Program-made: the position numbers and the translations under genes
Shown: positions 23,810 through 35,655 of the stretch, in pieces
Layout: every line of letters starts with the position of its first letter
Position numbering within the stretch: position 1 is the first letter of the stretch
Origin: Rhizomys pruinosus
Lineage: Eukaryota > Chordata > Mammalia > Rodentia > Spalacidae
Direction: 5' to 3'
Assembly: GCA_009823505.1 (NCBI GenBank)
Contig: VZQC01009956.1
Location: 1,864,772-1,928,771, forward strand
Length of the DNA: 64,000 nt
Notes under the pieces: generated by a model
Told to the model about the DNA's origin: nothing
What the model saw: only the letters and a program-made list of their open reading frames with translations
The model's database searches: none

Positions 23810-24976
23810 TTGTAACAAAGACAACATATATATGTGTGTGCATGTGTGTGTGTAACAAAGATGAGATTTGCCCAAGAGAAACTTACACTAAAGAGATTTT
23901 GCTGTAAAAAGATTTTGCCATAGAATAAAGATATTTTATTTAAAACTTATACAGCACTTGTGTGCTGCTTGCTTAAGGAAACCTTAGAGCAAAGGCAAAT
24001 CTCCTGAGACCTGACCTAGCAGATATTTGCACTTCTCTGGCTATGACTTATGGGGAGGGAGGAATGGGTCTGGGGGCCCCTGCAGGTAGTGATCAATTGA
24101 TTGGCACAATGGTGAGGTGAATGACACTGGAGGGTTGGATCACCATGCAGAAGCAATGCCTATGAAAATGCCTTTGGAAATTTAAGGAATGCATTAAGGA
24201 ACAAGGTGCTAATGTTTATTAGAAGATGCACTTCCCATATTAGATAGTGATCAGTGGTAGCAAGTGCATGGTCTTATCCACTTGCTAGAGATGGCAAACT
24301 GACATTAATGTCATAGAAATGGGAAAGTAGAAGCAATGATATAGTGGGCTGATGATCAGCACATTCTTTTTAAACACTATCATGCACACAATGTTATCAA
24401 GGTTTTTTGTCTGATTGAGTTTGCATAGGTCTTGTTTATGCTGACACTATTGCCATAAAATCATGTGAACAAATTTATAGAGACCCAGAAGATTTTGTTT
24501 CCTTATTACCGTGCACCAACACAGGCTCTTCAATCTTTATGCCTTCTCTTCCTCATTGTCTTTATCTAGGGACATACTCTTTGCAGTTTCTTATTCTCTA
24601 ATCTTGGGCCAGTTTTGACCTTCTATGTGCATAGTACTTTGTTGCATGAGGGAAAGAGGAAATAGGCAGCAGGCCCTATCTTAGCCAAAGAACTATTGGC
24701 AGCTGATTACTGCTGGGTAAGTGAGAGTTGATCTTCTTTAAAGGAGAAACTCTATCTACATAGGTTGACTAGACCCTAATAAGTGAACTTGCACAGATGG
24801 ACATCTGAATACACAAACTGGACTCAATAGGCATTAACATATGTTACAGGTTGCATGAAATCTTGTGAGGGGTGCATGGGGTGTTTATGAAGAAGAGGTC
24901 TAAATATGATTAAGATGTTTTGTATGGAATGCCCAAAAATTCAATAAAAATATCAATGAGCGCTGTTCTGTCTAAG

Positions 24977-25136
24977 GCCAAAGATACTGTGGAACAGATT
25001 CCTCAGGGAGAAGCTCTGTATACAGATACAGATTTCAAATGGATGACACTCACCTTGTCAGTCTGTTCATCTAACCAACCTCTTATTTTCCAAATTGATA
25101 GAACCAAGGTTGCAATTATACATGTCATAATCAAAG
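24977..25136 (+). other. Exon-like open block A, copy 2 (unidentified)
   Basis: The block starts after ctgttctgtctaag, a plausible splice acceptor, and ends before gttatt, a weak donor. It reads openly for 53 codons (AKDTVEQIPQGEALYTDTDF at its start; DRTKVAIIHVI near its end). The pattern of a phenylalanine/aromatic start, one cysteine and a closing RTKVA-I-VI stretch faintly recalls the third exon of prolactin-inducible protein/seminal-vesicle antigen genes, but spacing and cysteine count differ. Block B follows after 117 bases, but its long frame is not in phase with A, so as a spliced pair they do not read through. It may be a decayed gene or chance. Confidence 0.33.
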
Positions 25137-25253
25137 GTTATTTATAAGTAAAGCCCTCTAAATTTATCTTTATTTGGCAGAATATATAAAACTTTGATGG
25201 GTGTACATTGTAGAAAAATTAGGCCTGAGTGTGTATTCAATTATATTTCCCAG

Positions 25254-25402
25254 AGGTTGCAACTCTAACTCAGGTGACTGGAAATGCTGTGAAAAAGATT
25301 CTTGTTATGCTGATATTGTAGCCATAAAGGTCCACCAGAACGGAGGACAAAGCATCATTTCCAAAGAAGGAAGACTTCAAGTCATAAATCACCAGAAGAA
25401 AG
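25254..25402 (+). other. Exon-like open block B, copy 2 (unidentified)
   Basis: The block is bounded by ttatatttcccag (good acceptor) and gtaaac (good donor). In phase 0 it encodes 49 codons with a cysteine-rich start (RGCNSNSGDWKCCEKDSC) and a basic C-terminus. In the phase dictated by block A it stops after about 22 codons. A weaker relative of its middle part (ttatgctgacactattgcc) sits at about 24,437, suggesting an old internal duplication. No family is recognised. Confidence 0.36.
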
Positions 25403-26201
25403 GTAAACATTAACTAAGGTGAATGAAGGAATGTGTAAATGAGTTATGAGATGAGGAAAATTCAGTATTACACTTGGTGGCTTAGAAATATCATAGCTAA
25501 GGAAAGATATTTTCTTGATTCTGTTAAATAAGCTTCCTTGTTTGCCAAAAAATATTGATATCATACTATTATTCTGGGAGACACTTTATACAAATTTACA
25601 TGAAAATAGACCAATTTTTATTGGCTGAATGTAATTCCAGTGTGGTCAGTATCTTTGGACTCCTACTTTTCAGATTATAGCTACCACTTACCACCACACT
25701 TTGATATGATATAAAGCTGTTGTTATTGATAAGATTAAACTATCAAATATAAACAAATTATTCAATAATATTGATCTTGATATTGAGTTAAAACAGGCTA
25801 AGGATACATTGTCAAAAATGGGCTAAGGAAGAACTATAGTTCGGTAATCCTTGTATAATTCAATGCACATATTTGCCATGATATATGGCTAGCAGTACCT
25901 TAAAGTAACTAAATCAATGAAAATACATTTAATAAATTTTTGTCAACTTGACTAGGCAATGATAATTACATATATTTTTTTCAAAAAGTGTTCTATTCAA
26001 GTGTGACTATTTTGAGAAGACAGTAACATTTAAATGATCAGATTTATTACAGAACATAACCCTCCAAATATTAATGGGCCTCATCCAGTCAAGAACCAAT
26101 ATATGATAAAATATTTATCTTCTCCAATTAAAAAGAATTCTTTTCTGTTGGATATTAACTCTGATAGAAAAATTTTTCTCTGCTTTGAATTTTGGCTTTT
26201 T

Positions 26202-26460
26202 ATTTTATTTTTAACATTTTTTTATTATTTTATTTATTTCTGTATGTGTATGAATGTACTGTCTGCATGCAAGTTTGTGCACCCATGTCGTGCAATGCCG
26301 CGGAAGTCAGAAGAGGGTCTCGGATTCCCCTGGAACTGGAGTTCTCCTGGAATTGGAGTTTCAGACGGTTCTCGGCCACCATGTGGGTGCTGGGGATCGA
26401 ACCCGGGTCCTCTGTAAAAGCGGTCAGCACTCTTAACCGCTAGGCCATCTCTCCAGCCCC
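26202..26460 (-). mobile_element. B2 SINE (minus strand) in duplication copy 2
   Basis: A full reverse-oriented B2 ending ggccatctctccagcccc, with target-site duplication tgaattttggcttttt at 26,186-26,201 and 26,461-26,476. Confidence 0.96.
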
Positions 26461-26573
26461 TGAATTTTGGCTTTTTAAAGAAATTTTATTAGCCAGTATG
26501 TAGTGCACAAATTAGAGTTTTATAAAGACATTTTCATGCAAGTATATCATGTCATGAAAAAACAATCCATACC

Positions 26574-27745
26574 ATCACTATTCTCCATCATTCTCTCTGA
26601 AAGCCTAGCTTCTATTTTAATGTTATATGAAAATAATTTTGGGTATTGATAAAATATCCAGGCTCCGGAAATGAGCATTTTATTGAGAATATTTTGCAAA
26701 TTCTCATAAAAAAAGGATGGGCCTCTATTTGTCTTTGTTTTTGTGCCTTGATCTGGTAGTTATCAGATTAATATTATCTTTGTATAATGGATATGATATC
26801 TGATTACTTCTTCTTTTATGAAATATCATTGCTGTTGACTCTTTAAAGGCACAGGGGAATTCACCAATGAATCCATAAGAGCCTGGCTTTTTTAGCTTGT
26901 GTTCATTTTTATTGCTGTTTCAGGTCATGTTTATTACAGATCTGTTATATATATATAGATATATATATATATATATATATTAATTCCAGTAGATCATAAA
27001 TGATATATGCATAAAATTTGACAATTTCTTGTAGATTTTCCAATTAATTGGAATATGCATTTTCCCAGAATGTTAGAGTGATCCTCTGAATTTCATTGAT
27101 ACCTGCAATAATACTTCCCTTTTCATCTCTAAATTTATTAACTTTGGCCTTTTCTCTTTTGATGAGTTTTTAGCTAAGTAAGCAGAGGCTTACAGACTAC
27201 TAGTCAGCTGTCCATTTGCAGTGCCAGGTCTCAGCATAATTTTTCTTTCTCAAGCTCACATCATGTTTTCATATCTTCAGCAATGGGGTTTTACTATCAC
27301 TTCTTGTGTGAACCACAAATTATAGCCAAATGGCCTTTGTTTGGAGGAGGGCAAGGGCTTTTAAAGCCTCCCTGGCCAACAACTCCTGGTAGAGCATTCC
27401 ATTCATGGTACTGATGTGTTTATATATAAATACTTTTTAACCACAAAGCAAAATTTAGAGATAGGGCAATATTTCAAAGAGACGGACACATATGCCCATG
27501 TTACCACAATTTGTGAATATTTTGACAGGCCAGCTCCCCTGCTGTTGGGTCTTGATCCATTTCTTGAATCCTTTTTGCAGGAACCTAGATGGGGGCTCCA
27601 TCTGTGGGAAGGCACAAGCAAAACCTTTCCCCATAATTAGCAGAGGATTTGGATTTTTCTCATTGTCCCAACATTGTACCAATGATGTTTATATGGTCTG
27701 TCAGATGGCTCCAATATTTATGGACTGGATTTATCATGTATGATT
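26574..27745. other. Unassigned AT-rich DNA
   Basis: I see a TA microsatellite at about 26,945-26,983 and a few short frames, but no family I can name and no coding pattern. Confidence 0.5.
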
Positions 27746-27749
27746 TAAA

Positions 27750-27830
27750 AGGGCAGCCTGGTCTACATAGAAAGTTCCAGGACAGCTGGGACTAAAGAGA
27801 AACACTGTCTCAAAAACACTCCCCCCCAAA
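27750..27830 (+). mobile_element. B1 SINE fragment
   Basis: The 3' part of a B1: cagcctggtctacatagaaag through agttccaggacagctggg to a ctgtctcaaaa tail and A-run. The 5' half is missing. Confidence 0.85.
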
Positions 27831-27984
27831 AAAAATTGACAAAAGTTTCAAAATAAAGAGACCTTTGCAAACTGCATCATAGAGGGAGAAAGTACATTCC
27901 TCCCTGTTATGTTTTTGTAATTGTAATGACAAACACAATAGTCTCTCTTGTTTCTCAAACCTCCATATCCTTATTTATATTTTT

Positions 27985-28330
27985 CCAGGAGGTAGGAGTT
28001 GTATCACATACCTGTAGACAGGAACCAAGCTGAAAAAATGTTTACCAAGCCCATCCAAACTTTCTCATTCGAAGGTGTATATTCCTACTTCAAAGAGGCA
28101 AATGCCAGCTTTTCTGGAGCCAAAATATCTTGTTATAGGCATATGAAATATTATAGGTAAAACTCATATAATACAGAGACACATAAAGAATATCTGTATT
28201 CATTTAATCTAAAATCTGTAATTCGAATCCAATATATGCCAGGATTGGCTTAAAAATTAACAACAGTTTTGAATCCCTAATTAGTTTCAGGGTATTACTA
28301 TTTCTATTTTGGAAATAGCCAGGCATTTTA
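27985..28330 (+). repeat. Diverged copy of the inverted-arm sequence
   Basis: The sequence follows 6,940-7,280 in the same order (aggagttgta, cacatacc, gacaggaa, accaagcccatccaaact, attaacaac). Identity looks about 65-75 percent. The relation may continue weakly to about 28,600. Confidence 0.6.
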
Positions 28331-29215
28331 ATTTTATATAGGGACCTTTTAGTGAATGCCATGAGACTTATTATCATTTATTATCAGATTTACCCACAAT
28401 TGTTTTGATTTACTAAGTATTTAATAGTTAATCATGTATGTAGATGTAACACTAATTTTAATTTTACTATTATAAAGTATAAACTTTGAGATGTCCTTAT
28501 AAGTCCTGGCATAGATTCTAAATGACCAATTCTCTCCAAATGTTCAGAGATGTTTTACATAGGTTTGGCAAAAAAAATCTATCTGTTCAATTCAAAGGTG
28601 TCCTAACTAGTGACCAAATGTCTAACATATAGAACATATCTAAATGTAGAAATAAATCACACACTGAAATAGAAGTAATTATTGCTTAAAATTAACTTAT
28701 ATCCTTAAGGACCAACAACCTTATTATAATTTAACAGTATTAGCTTATATGACAATTTACTTATTAGAGAGTAGATTACCAAAACCCTTGCTTCGGTTTT
28801 CAAAAGAATGTGAACAGTTGGTGGAAAGAGGCAATATGTACTTAATAATTCCTTTATATGCTTTTAACATACACATTATATACCATGAGATAAATAATGA
28901 CTCTTGCTGAAATTAGTTTATCCCTTAGCTATTACTCTTAGGCTGTATGGCTCTTTTTAGTTTTTTTCTTGTCACAGGGCCTTGAAACAGATTGAATTTG
29001 AATAAGGATAGTCAATACCATCTCCAGTGTCAGCTTCTCAGTGATCTCAATCAGCATACAACCTTGCACAAATAATTTATATAAGACCGATTAATAATTG
29101 AAATTACCAAAAGCATTAAGAAAATAGTTCTTATGATTTGAATTATCCATAGTTGTTTGTAGTTAACTCTTTAATACACAGGAACCTAGAAAGTCATGAA
29201 GGATTAAAATATAAC
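28331..29215. other. Unassigned AT-rich DNA
   Basis: No reading frames of note and no repeat I can name. Confidence 0.5.
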
Positions 29216-29217
29216 CA

Positions 29218-29225
29218 CACATATG

Positions 29226-29287
<62 letters not shown>

Positions 29288-29291
29288 CACA
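29218..29291. repeat. (AC)n microsatellite
   Basis: A CA dinucleotide run interrupted twice by G (cgcaca). Confidence 0.97.
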
Positions 29292-29499
29292 GTGTTAAAT
29301 GGAGAATATAATGAGGCTGTCTGCTGAATAGAAAACCATGTTATTGATTAATACGCAAGGAGGTACACAAAACAGTTCCCACAAGCAGTCTCAGGCTGCT
29401 GTCCCCCACCTATGGCATAAGCATCCTCTGATGCCTGGGAGTTCCCAAGTTAGCAAAATTTCCATTCAAATCAGAAAAATATTTCTGGATTTTGTCATT

Positions 29500-29582
29500 A
29501 ATCTGCCTTAGCTTGCAGAGACTCATCATTTTCTGTTTTCCAAGAGCTGGGATTAAAGGTGTGCACCATCACATCCTGTTGG
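29500..29582 (-). mobile_element. B1 SINE fragment (minus strand), degraded
   Basis: The blocks tctgccttagcttgcag and gagctgggattaaaggtgtg match a reverse B1, with a poorly preserved middle. Confidence 0.65.
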
Positions 29583-29827
29583 TTAGAAAGATTTCTAAAG
29601 GTTCAGCTACCCCAGGCATCAGGTCCAATAACACATCAGGGTCTACTGTTGAACAAATTTTGTAAAATGTGGTGAGACTATAATATTAGAATAAATTTTG
29701 TTGCATAGGACTTGTAGCTAAATGTGCATATCTATATACTTTAAAAATGTTTAGGGTCCCCAGGTTTATAAGAAAAATATTTTATTTTGATTAGGCATGC
29801 AGGGATGGAATTTAAAACAATAGTCTT

Positions 29828-29977
29828 TTTTTTGTGTCTTTTTGAAACAGGGTCTCCCTGTAGTCCCAGCTGTCCTGGAACTCACTCAGTACACCAGGCT
29901 GGCCTTCAACTCACAAAGATCTGCCTGCCTCTGCCTCTCAAGTGTTAGGATGAAAGGCGTGTGCCACCATGCCCAGC
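29828..29977 (-). mobile_element. B1 SINE (minus strand)
   Basis: A complete reverse B1 with a perfect 16-base target-site duplication (ttaaaacaatagtctt) at 29,812-29,827 and 29,978-29,993. It lies immediately beside the 5' end of L1-B. Confidence 0.96.
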
Positions 29978-29993
29978 TTAAAACAATAGTCTT

Positions 29994-30790
29994 AAAAAAT
30001 AATAAAGAAAAAAACAGAGAAAACTACCAACCAATCCAGCAGTGCCACACAAGAGAGGAGGGTGGTGCCACCCTTCCTGGGGGAGACCCTCTGAATGACC
30101 AAGCACCACTTGTGCTGGAGAGCAGGGTGGAGGCAGACTTCCAGCAGGAGTCTTGCCAACTGTTCCAGGGCTGTGCAGGGCTGACTCCCAACAAACCAAA
30201 TCAGCTCCCAGAAGATCTGACACAACAACCAGTCACCCCAGCTCTGACTACCAACAGACACTACAGAGCAGCACAGCATAAAATTGTCCAAGCAGATAAG
30301 CTGAACCAACCAGAGATCTGGGATCACCCAATTTTGTGACCAGGTCCAGGAAGCCAACACAGACAAGCTGAACCAGTTTGAGCTCTGAAACCACCCAGAA
30401 GAGCAGCCAGAAGAATGGCATGGCTCAGGCAGTCCCAAGCAAGCTGAGCCAGGTGGTCTGGCCCCTGAAGGCCACTGCAGATGCTTACAGCAGAACTAGG
30501 GAACTGGTAGACCCATATAATGTGCTGTGAAGCTCAAAATGACCTAATTCCTACCTGTCTGGATTCCTGAAGAAACTCCAGATCAGAAGAGCAGGAGTTA
30601 GCTGATCCTTCCAAATCACGACCAAAAGTAAAACCTGAAACTTAGACCAGGCAGTCCTTCATAACGAATAAGAAGTCAATGAAAGCACCTGAAGAAAAGA
30701 GACAAAGTAGGCCTTCAACAGAGCAAAGAAACACCTGAGATTAGCATCAGAATACAAAAAAATCCACATACCAAACCTCAACAAAAAAAC
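29994..30790 (+). other. 5' UTR-like region of L1-B
   Basis: This GC-richer, CAG/CCAG-rich sequence precedes the ORF1 start and includes repeated aagctgaaccag-type words. The long open frame crossing the B1 and this UTR (29,842-30,339) is a chance fusion. Confidence 0.7.
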
Positions 30791-31067
30791 ATGGGAAAAT
30801 CAAATAATAAATCCCCACCAAACTCTACCAGTCATACAGAAATCTCCTACAATGAGATCTCCCTGGAGGTAACCCAGGACACAGATTGTAAAAGAACAAT
30901 CATAGACATACTCAAAGAAACCAAGGAATATAAAAAACACACAGACAAACAAATCAAAGAAGTAAAGGGAAAAAATGACAAAGTGCAGAATGACCTAGAA
31001 AGAGAATGACAAACTCCAGAAGGAAGTGGAAATACTCAAGAGATTTCACACTGAGAAGAAAAAGGAC
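30791..31067 (+). pseudogene. L1-B ORF1, N-terminal piece
   Basis: It starts MGKSNNKSPPNSTSH, matching the N-terminus at the L1-C ORF1 (MGIANNKSPPKS), and continues into charged heptads (KEVKGKNDKVQNDLERE), the coiled coil by which ORF1p forms trimers. A stop falls after 72 codons; related sequence goes on to 31,067, where the deletion joins it to ORF2. The RNA-binding and C-terminal domains are absent. Confidence 0.85.
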
Positions 31068-34000
31068 CTAACAGATATCTACCAAATATTCCACCCAAAC
31101 ACCAAAGAATATACTTTCTTTTCAGCACCCCATGGAATATTTTCCAAAATCTACCATAGGCTAGGACACAGAAAAAACTTCAACAAATACAAAAGGATCG
31201 AAATAATTCCATGCATTCTACCAGACGACGGTGCAGACCACAAAAAGCTCTACCAGCTCCAAAAAAACACATGAAGACTGAACAACACACTCCTGAACAA
31301 TGATTGGGTCAAGGAAGAAATAAAGAAAGAAATAAAAGCATTCCTGGAACTAAATGAAAAAGACAATACAACACAATAAAACTTATCAGATAATTTAAAA
31401 GCACTCCTAACAAGGAAATTTATAGTGCTACATGCCTACATTTAAAAATTAAAAAAAAAACAGAAAAAGGACAAATAAATAATCAAACACTGTAGCTTAT
31501 AGTACTTGAGAGAAAACAATAAATGAATCTGAAACCCAACATACAAGAAAAAATAACAAATATTAGAGTGCAGATCAACGAAATAGACAAAAACACAAAG
31601 AATCAACGAATCCAAAAGCTCATTCTTAGAAAAGATAAACAAGATTTGATAGACCTCTAGCCCAGTTTACCAAAAGAAAGGAAGAGCAACTCCAAAGCAA
31701 TAAAATTCAAAATGAAAAAGGAAACATCACAACAATGAAAAGATCCAGAGAATCCTATAAGAACACTTCAAAAACCTATATTATACAAAATTTGAAAACC
31801 TATGAGAAATGGATGAATATCTGAAAGCCTGTAAATAACCAAATCTTAACCAAGAAGAGATTGACAGCTAAAACAGATCCATAACATATGGGGAAATAGA
31901 AACATTAATTCAAAACCTCCCAGCAAAAAAAAAATCCCATAACCAAATAGATTTACAGCAGAATTCTATAAAACATTTAATGAAGACTTAAAACGATTAT
32001 TTCTCAAGTTGTTCAAAAGGATAGAAACAGAGGTAAACTCCCAAGTTCTTTCTATGAAGCCAGCATTATTCTAATACCAAAACCAGGAAAGACACAACCA
32101 AAAAAGAAAACTATAGGCCCATTTGATTAATGAACATAGAAGTAAAAATTCTCAACAAAGTACTTGCAAACCACATAGAGGCACACATCAAAGTGATCAT
32201 CCATAATGACCAAGTTAGATTCATACCAGAGATTGAGGGATGGTTTAACATATGTAAATCAATTAATATTATAATGCACATCAATGGACTGTAAGACAAA
32301 AAGCACATGGCCATCTCAATCGATTTACCAAAAGCATTAGACAAAATCCAGCATTGCGTCATGTTTAAAATCGTAGAGGGGATTGGAATGAAAGGAACAT
32401 TCCTCAATATAATCAAATTGATATACAACAAACCCACAGCCAACATCATCTTAAATGGAGAAAAATTAGAAACATTCCCCTTAAAACAGGAACATGGCAA
32501 GGCTGCCCCCTATTTCTACTCCTCTTCAGTATAGGACCTGAAACACATGCTAGAGAAATAAGACAAGAAATGTAAACTAAATGAGAACTAATTGAAAAAG
32601 AGGAAGTCAAACTATACCTTTTGCAGTTTATATGATAGTTTACATAACGGACACTAAAAACTCCTCCAGAAAACTCCTAGAAAAAAATCAAGAATTTTAG
32701 TAAAGTGGAAGAATAAAAAATTAACCTAGAAAAATCAGTAGCCTCTCTTTATAACAAACAAGAAGTGATTTTAGAAGGAATACAAGGAGACCTTCCCACT
32801 CACAATGGCCCCAAAAATAAATAAATAAAATATCTTGGAACCAACCTAAACAAAGACACCAAAGATCATTACAATGAAAATGTTAAACCCCTGAACAAGG
32901 ATATTGAAGAAGATATCAGAAGATGGAAAGACTGCCCGTGCTCATGGATTGGAGTAATTAATATAGTAAAAATGTGTATCTTAATTGTTCTAGTCTCTCT
33001 TCAATTGCTGTGTCAAAATACTCTGACCAAAACTAACTTGGAAAGGAAAAGGTTTATTTGTATCACTTTTCTGGAGTCACAGTTCATCACTGAGGGAGCC
33101 CAATACAAGAACTTAGTGCAGGAACATTGAGGCAGGAGCTGAAGCACAGGCCATGGAGGAATGCTTCTTACTGGCTTGCTCCTCTGGCCCATGTCAGCCT
33201 ACTTTGTTATAGAATACACAAGCACCTGACCAAAGGTGGCACTGTCCACAGTGGGCTGGGTCTTGCCACATCACTCCATAATCAAGACAATCCTCCACAG
33301 ACATGGCCACAGGCCAGTCCATTGGAGGAAATTCCCCAAATGAGGTTCCGTTAACCCAAGTGTATCAATTTGACACTAAAGCTATTCAGCACACCAAGTT
33401 AGTATAAAAATTCAATGCAATTCCAATTCAAATATGCATGAGTTTCTTCACACACTTAGAAGAGAAATCCTTACATTCATATAGAAAAACAAAAGACCCA
33501 GATAGTCAAAACAACCATGAGCAAAATGAGTAATATAGGGGTATCATTATACCATATGTCAAGCTATATTACAGGGCTCTGGTCATAAAAACATCCTGGT
33601 ACTGGCACAAATACAGACCAGTAGATAAATGAAACAAAATTGAAGGTCCAAACATGAGCACATACACTTTTGCCACCTCATATTTGACAAAGGCACCAAG
33701 AAGACTCAATGGAGGAAAGACAGCATCTTCAGTAAATGGTGCTAGCAAAACTGGATCACAACTTATAGAGGAATAAAATTAAACCCCTACCTTTCACACT
33801 CTAATAAATGAACTCAAAATGGGTCAGAGACCTCAATGTGAAACTTGAAACTCTGAAAATGATAGAAGAAAATGTTGGCAGTAACCTGTAAGACATAGGC
33901 ATAGGAAAAGTCTTTTTAAATCAGAAAACAGCTGTGCAGGAAACAAATGGGAAACTATTAAACTCAAAAGTGAAAGAAAAAATCAAAGAAGTAAAGAGAA

Positions 34001-34197
34001 ACCCCACAGAGTAGGAGGAAACCTTCACCAGTTATACATCTGGCAGAACATTAACTTCCAGCATATATAAACTACTCAAAAGACAAAAGAGAAAGAAAAC
34101 AAATTACTCACTCAAAAGATGGAATAAAGAGCTCAACCAAGACTTCACAAATGAAGAAGTAAGGATGGCTGAGAAGCTTCTTAAAAGGTGTTTAAAA
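31068..34197 (+). pseudogene. L1-B ORF2 remnant (endonuclease and reverse transcriptase)
   Basis: Recognisable blocks in order: endonuclease C-terminal part (LTDIYQIFHPNTKEYTFFSA, 31,068-31,250); linker; reverse transcriptase (SIDLPKALDKIQHC at about 32,315, [14 protein letters not shown] at about 32,450); then the region matching 39,400-40,050 of L1-D. Stops and frameshifts are frequent, more than in L1-A or L1-D, which makes this an older copy. The LTR at 32,986-33,393 splits it. The sequence ends at about 34,197, before the cysteine-rich C-terminus. Confidence 0.9.
32986..33393 (-). mobile_element. Solo MaLR-like LTR inserted in L1-B
   Basis: On the minus strand it starts TGTGCTGAATAG and ends CTAGAACA, a TG...CA frame. 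It matches the LTRs of the complete elements at 51,140-53,039 and 56,557-58,486 (shared ccactgtggacagtgccacc-like and cctccattggactggcc-like blocks). L1-B sequence continues on both sides. No clear target-site duplication remains. Confidence 0.82.
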
Positions 34198-34440
34198 GCT
34201 CCAACTTCCAGGCCAGACCAGGTAAGGCCCCGTGCACATCTGAGCAACCTTGCTTTTGTTGAATGGGAACCAGGGACTGTGCCCATGCTCCAAATTCTGG
34301 CCCATACCAAGTAATTTCCTCTGGGCCTCTGCAAATCTTGGCTGGTATTGGATCAGGACCAGGGTCTATTCCCAGGTCTCTGGAGCTGCTCCAACTTCTG
34401 GACCAGACATGGTAAGTCTCTACATGCACCTCTGAGGTGA
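34198..34440 (+). promoter_or_regulatory. Tandem 5' UTR monomers of L1-C (internal promoter region)
   Basis: Units begin at about 34,198, 34,287 and 34,388 with gctccaacttccaggccag or a close variant (gctccaaattctggccc, gctccaacttctggacc). The period is about 90-100 bases. Tandem monomers of this kind are the promoter units of several rodent L1 families. Confidence 0.75.
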
Positions 34441-34630
34441 CAGGATTGGGGTTTGAGGGGAAACCAGCCCCCCCTTGGGGCTATCCCAGTGGAAACAGTG
34501 AAGGTATCTCAGAGCACAAGGTAACAAAAGAGACAGCAAACCTCACAAACTAGAGCAGCAGGCCTTCATCCCCAAAAAGAAGCATTTGAATTTCACATCA
34601 GATTATAAACAATGAAATAATCAAATTTAC

Positions 34631-35655
34631 ATGCAAAGAGCACAACAGAAAATCAACAACATGGGAATAGCAAATAATAAATCCCCACCAAAATCTACCA
34701 GTCCTATAGAAGACTTCAACACTGAGTTTGCCCTGGAGATAACCCAGGAAATAGATCATAAAAGTACCATAACAGACATACTCAAAGTAATCAAGGGAGA
34801 AAATGACAAACTCAGGAATGAAGTGGAAACACTGAAAAATTCTCATGGTGAAATGAAACAGAAAACTGACCAGTGAATCAAGGATCTAGGAGAGAATGAC
34901 AAACTCCAAAGGGAACTGGAAATTCTAAAGAAATCACAGGATGAAATGAAAAAAGAAATTTCACATTCATCCAATCATCAGAAAGATGGGAGAAAGCCTC
35001 AGTAACAGATAGAGTGAGGTAGAAAATTGAATATCAACACTGGAAGACTGGGTAGAAGAACTAAAGAGTAAGAAAGTTTTTTTTAAAAATCACAAGAGTG
35101 GAACAACCAGAAATGTGAGACAATATGAAAAGATAAGACATCAGCATCATAGGGATAGAGGAAGAAGAAACCCAGGACAAAGTATTGATTAGATCTTCAA
35201 CAGGATAGTAGAAGAAATTTTCCCAAATTGAAAAATGGCAAACACATGCAAATACAAGAAGCATGTAGAAGACCAAATAGAAAAGACTGGAAAAGGAATT
35301 CCCCATGCCATATCATAGATAAAACACCAGACGCCCACAACAAATTACTAAAGCCACAAGAGAAAAACAAGTTACATATAAAAGGAAACTCATCAGAATT
35401 ACAGCTGACTTTTCAGTGCAAACAACGAAAGCCAGAAGAACGTGAACCAAAGTATTCCTAGTACTAACAACTATAGATGACAAACTAAATTACTATACTC
35501 ACCCAAAATGGCAATTATAGCTGAAGAAGAAACAAAAGTCTATCATGACATAAAAAAGATGAGCAAGTTCATGTCCAGAAAAACCAACCCTTTAGAAAAT
35601 AATCTAAGCAATTCAAAGGTCAGAGGAAAGGAGCAACTAACTCCAAGCACCTAGA
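34631..35655 (+). pseudogene. L1-C ORF1, broken
   Basis: The N-terminal frame (34,631-34,876; true start probably the internal ATG giving MGIANNKSPPKS) encodes the acidic leader and part of the coiled coil and ends at a stop. The central part (34,877-35,230) is out of frame. 35,228-35,461 restores a recognisable RNA-binding-domain stretch (QIQEACRRPNRKDWKRNSP). The C-terminal block (MSIIF-like, SRKTNP) is present in another frame to about 35,655. At least three frame breaks. Confidence 0.85.

Larger units (their letters stand above)
22748..26573 (+). repeat. 3.8 kb direct duplication, copy 2
   Basis: This is the better-spelled partner of 18,131-21,926. It has an internal, much older repeat of about 115 bases (23,664-23,778 and 24,811-24,925, sharing acacaaactggactcaatag). 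It also contains TA runs at 23,620-23,660 and 23,775-23,808, exon-like blocks A and B, and a B2. Beyond 26,573 the sequence continues (catcacta...) where copy 1 has the N. Confidence 0.95.
29994..34197 (+). mobile_element. L1 element (L1-B), old, internally deleted, no 3' end
   Basis: It begins with GC-richer 5' UTR-like sequence, then the ORF1 N-terminus from 30,791, then jumps near 31,067 straight into the ORF2 endonuclease. Compared with L1-D about 1.45 kb is missing at that point. ORF2-derived sequence then runs to about 34,197, interrupted by an LTR at 32,986-33,393, and stops short of the C-terminus and 3' UTR. The next L1 starts at once. Confidence 0.92.

Noticed and set aside
29842..30339. 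165-codon open frame
   Set aside because: It starts in a reverse-oriented B1 and runs into an L1 5' UTR, so it is a chance fusion across an insertion boundary.
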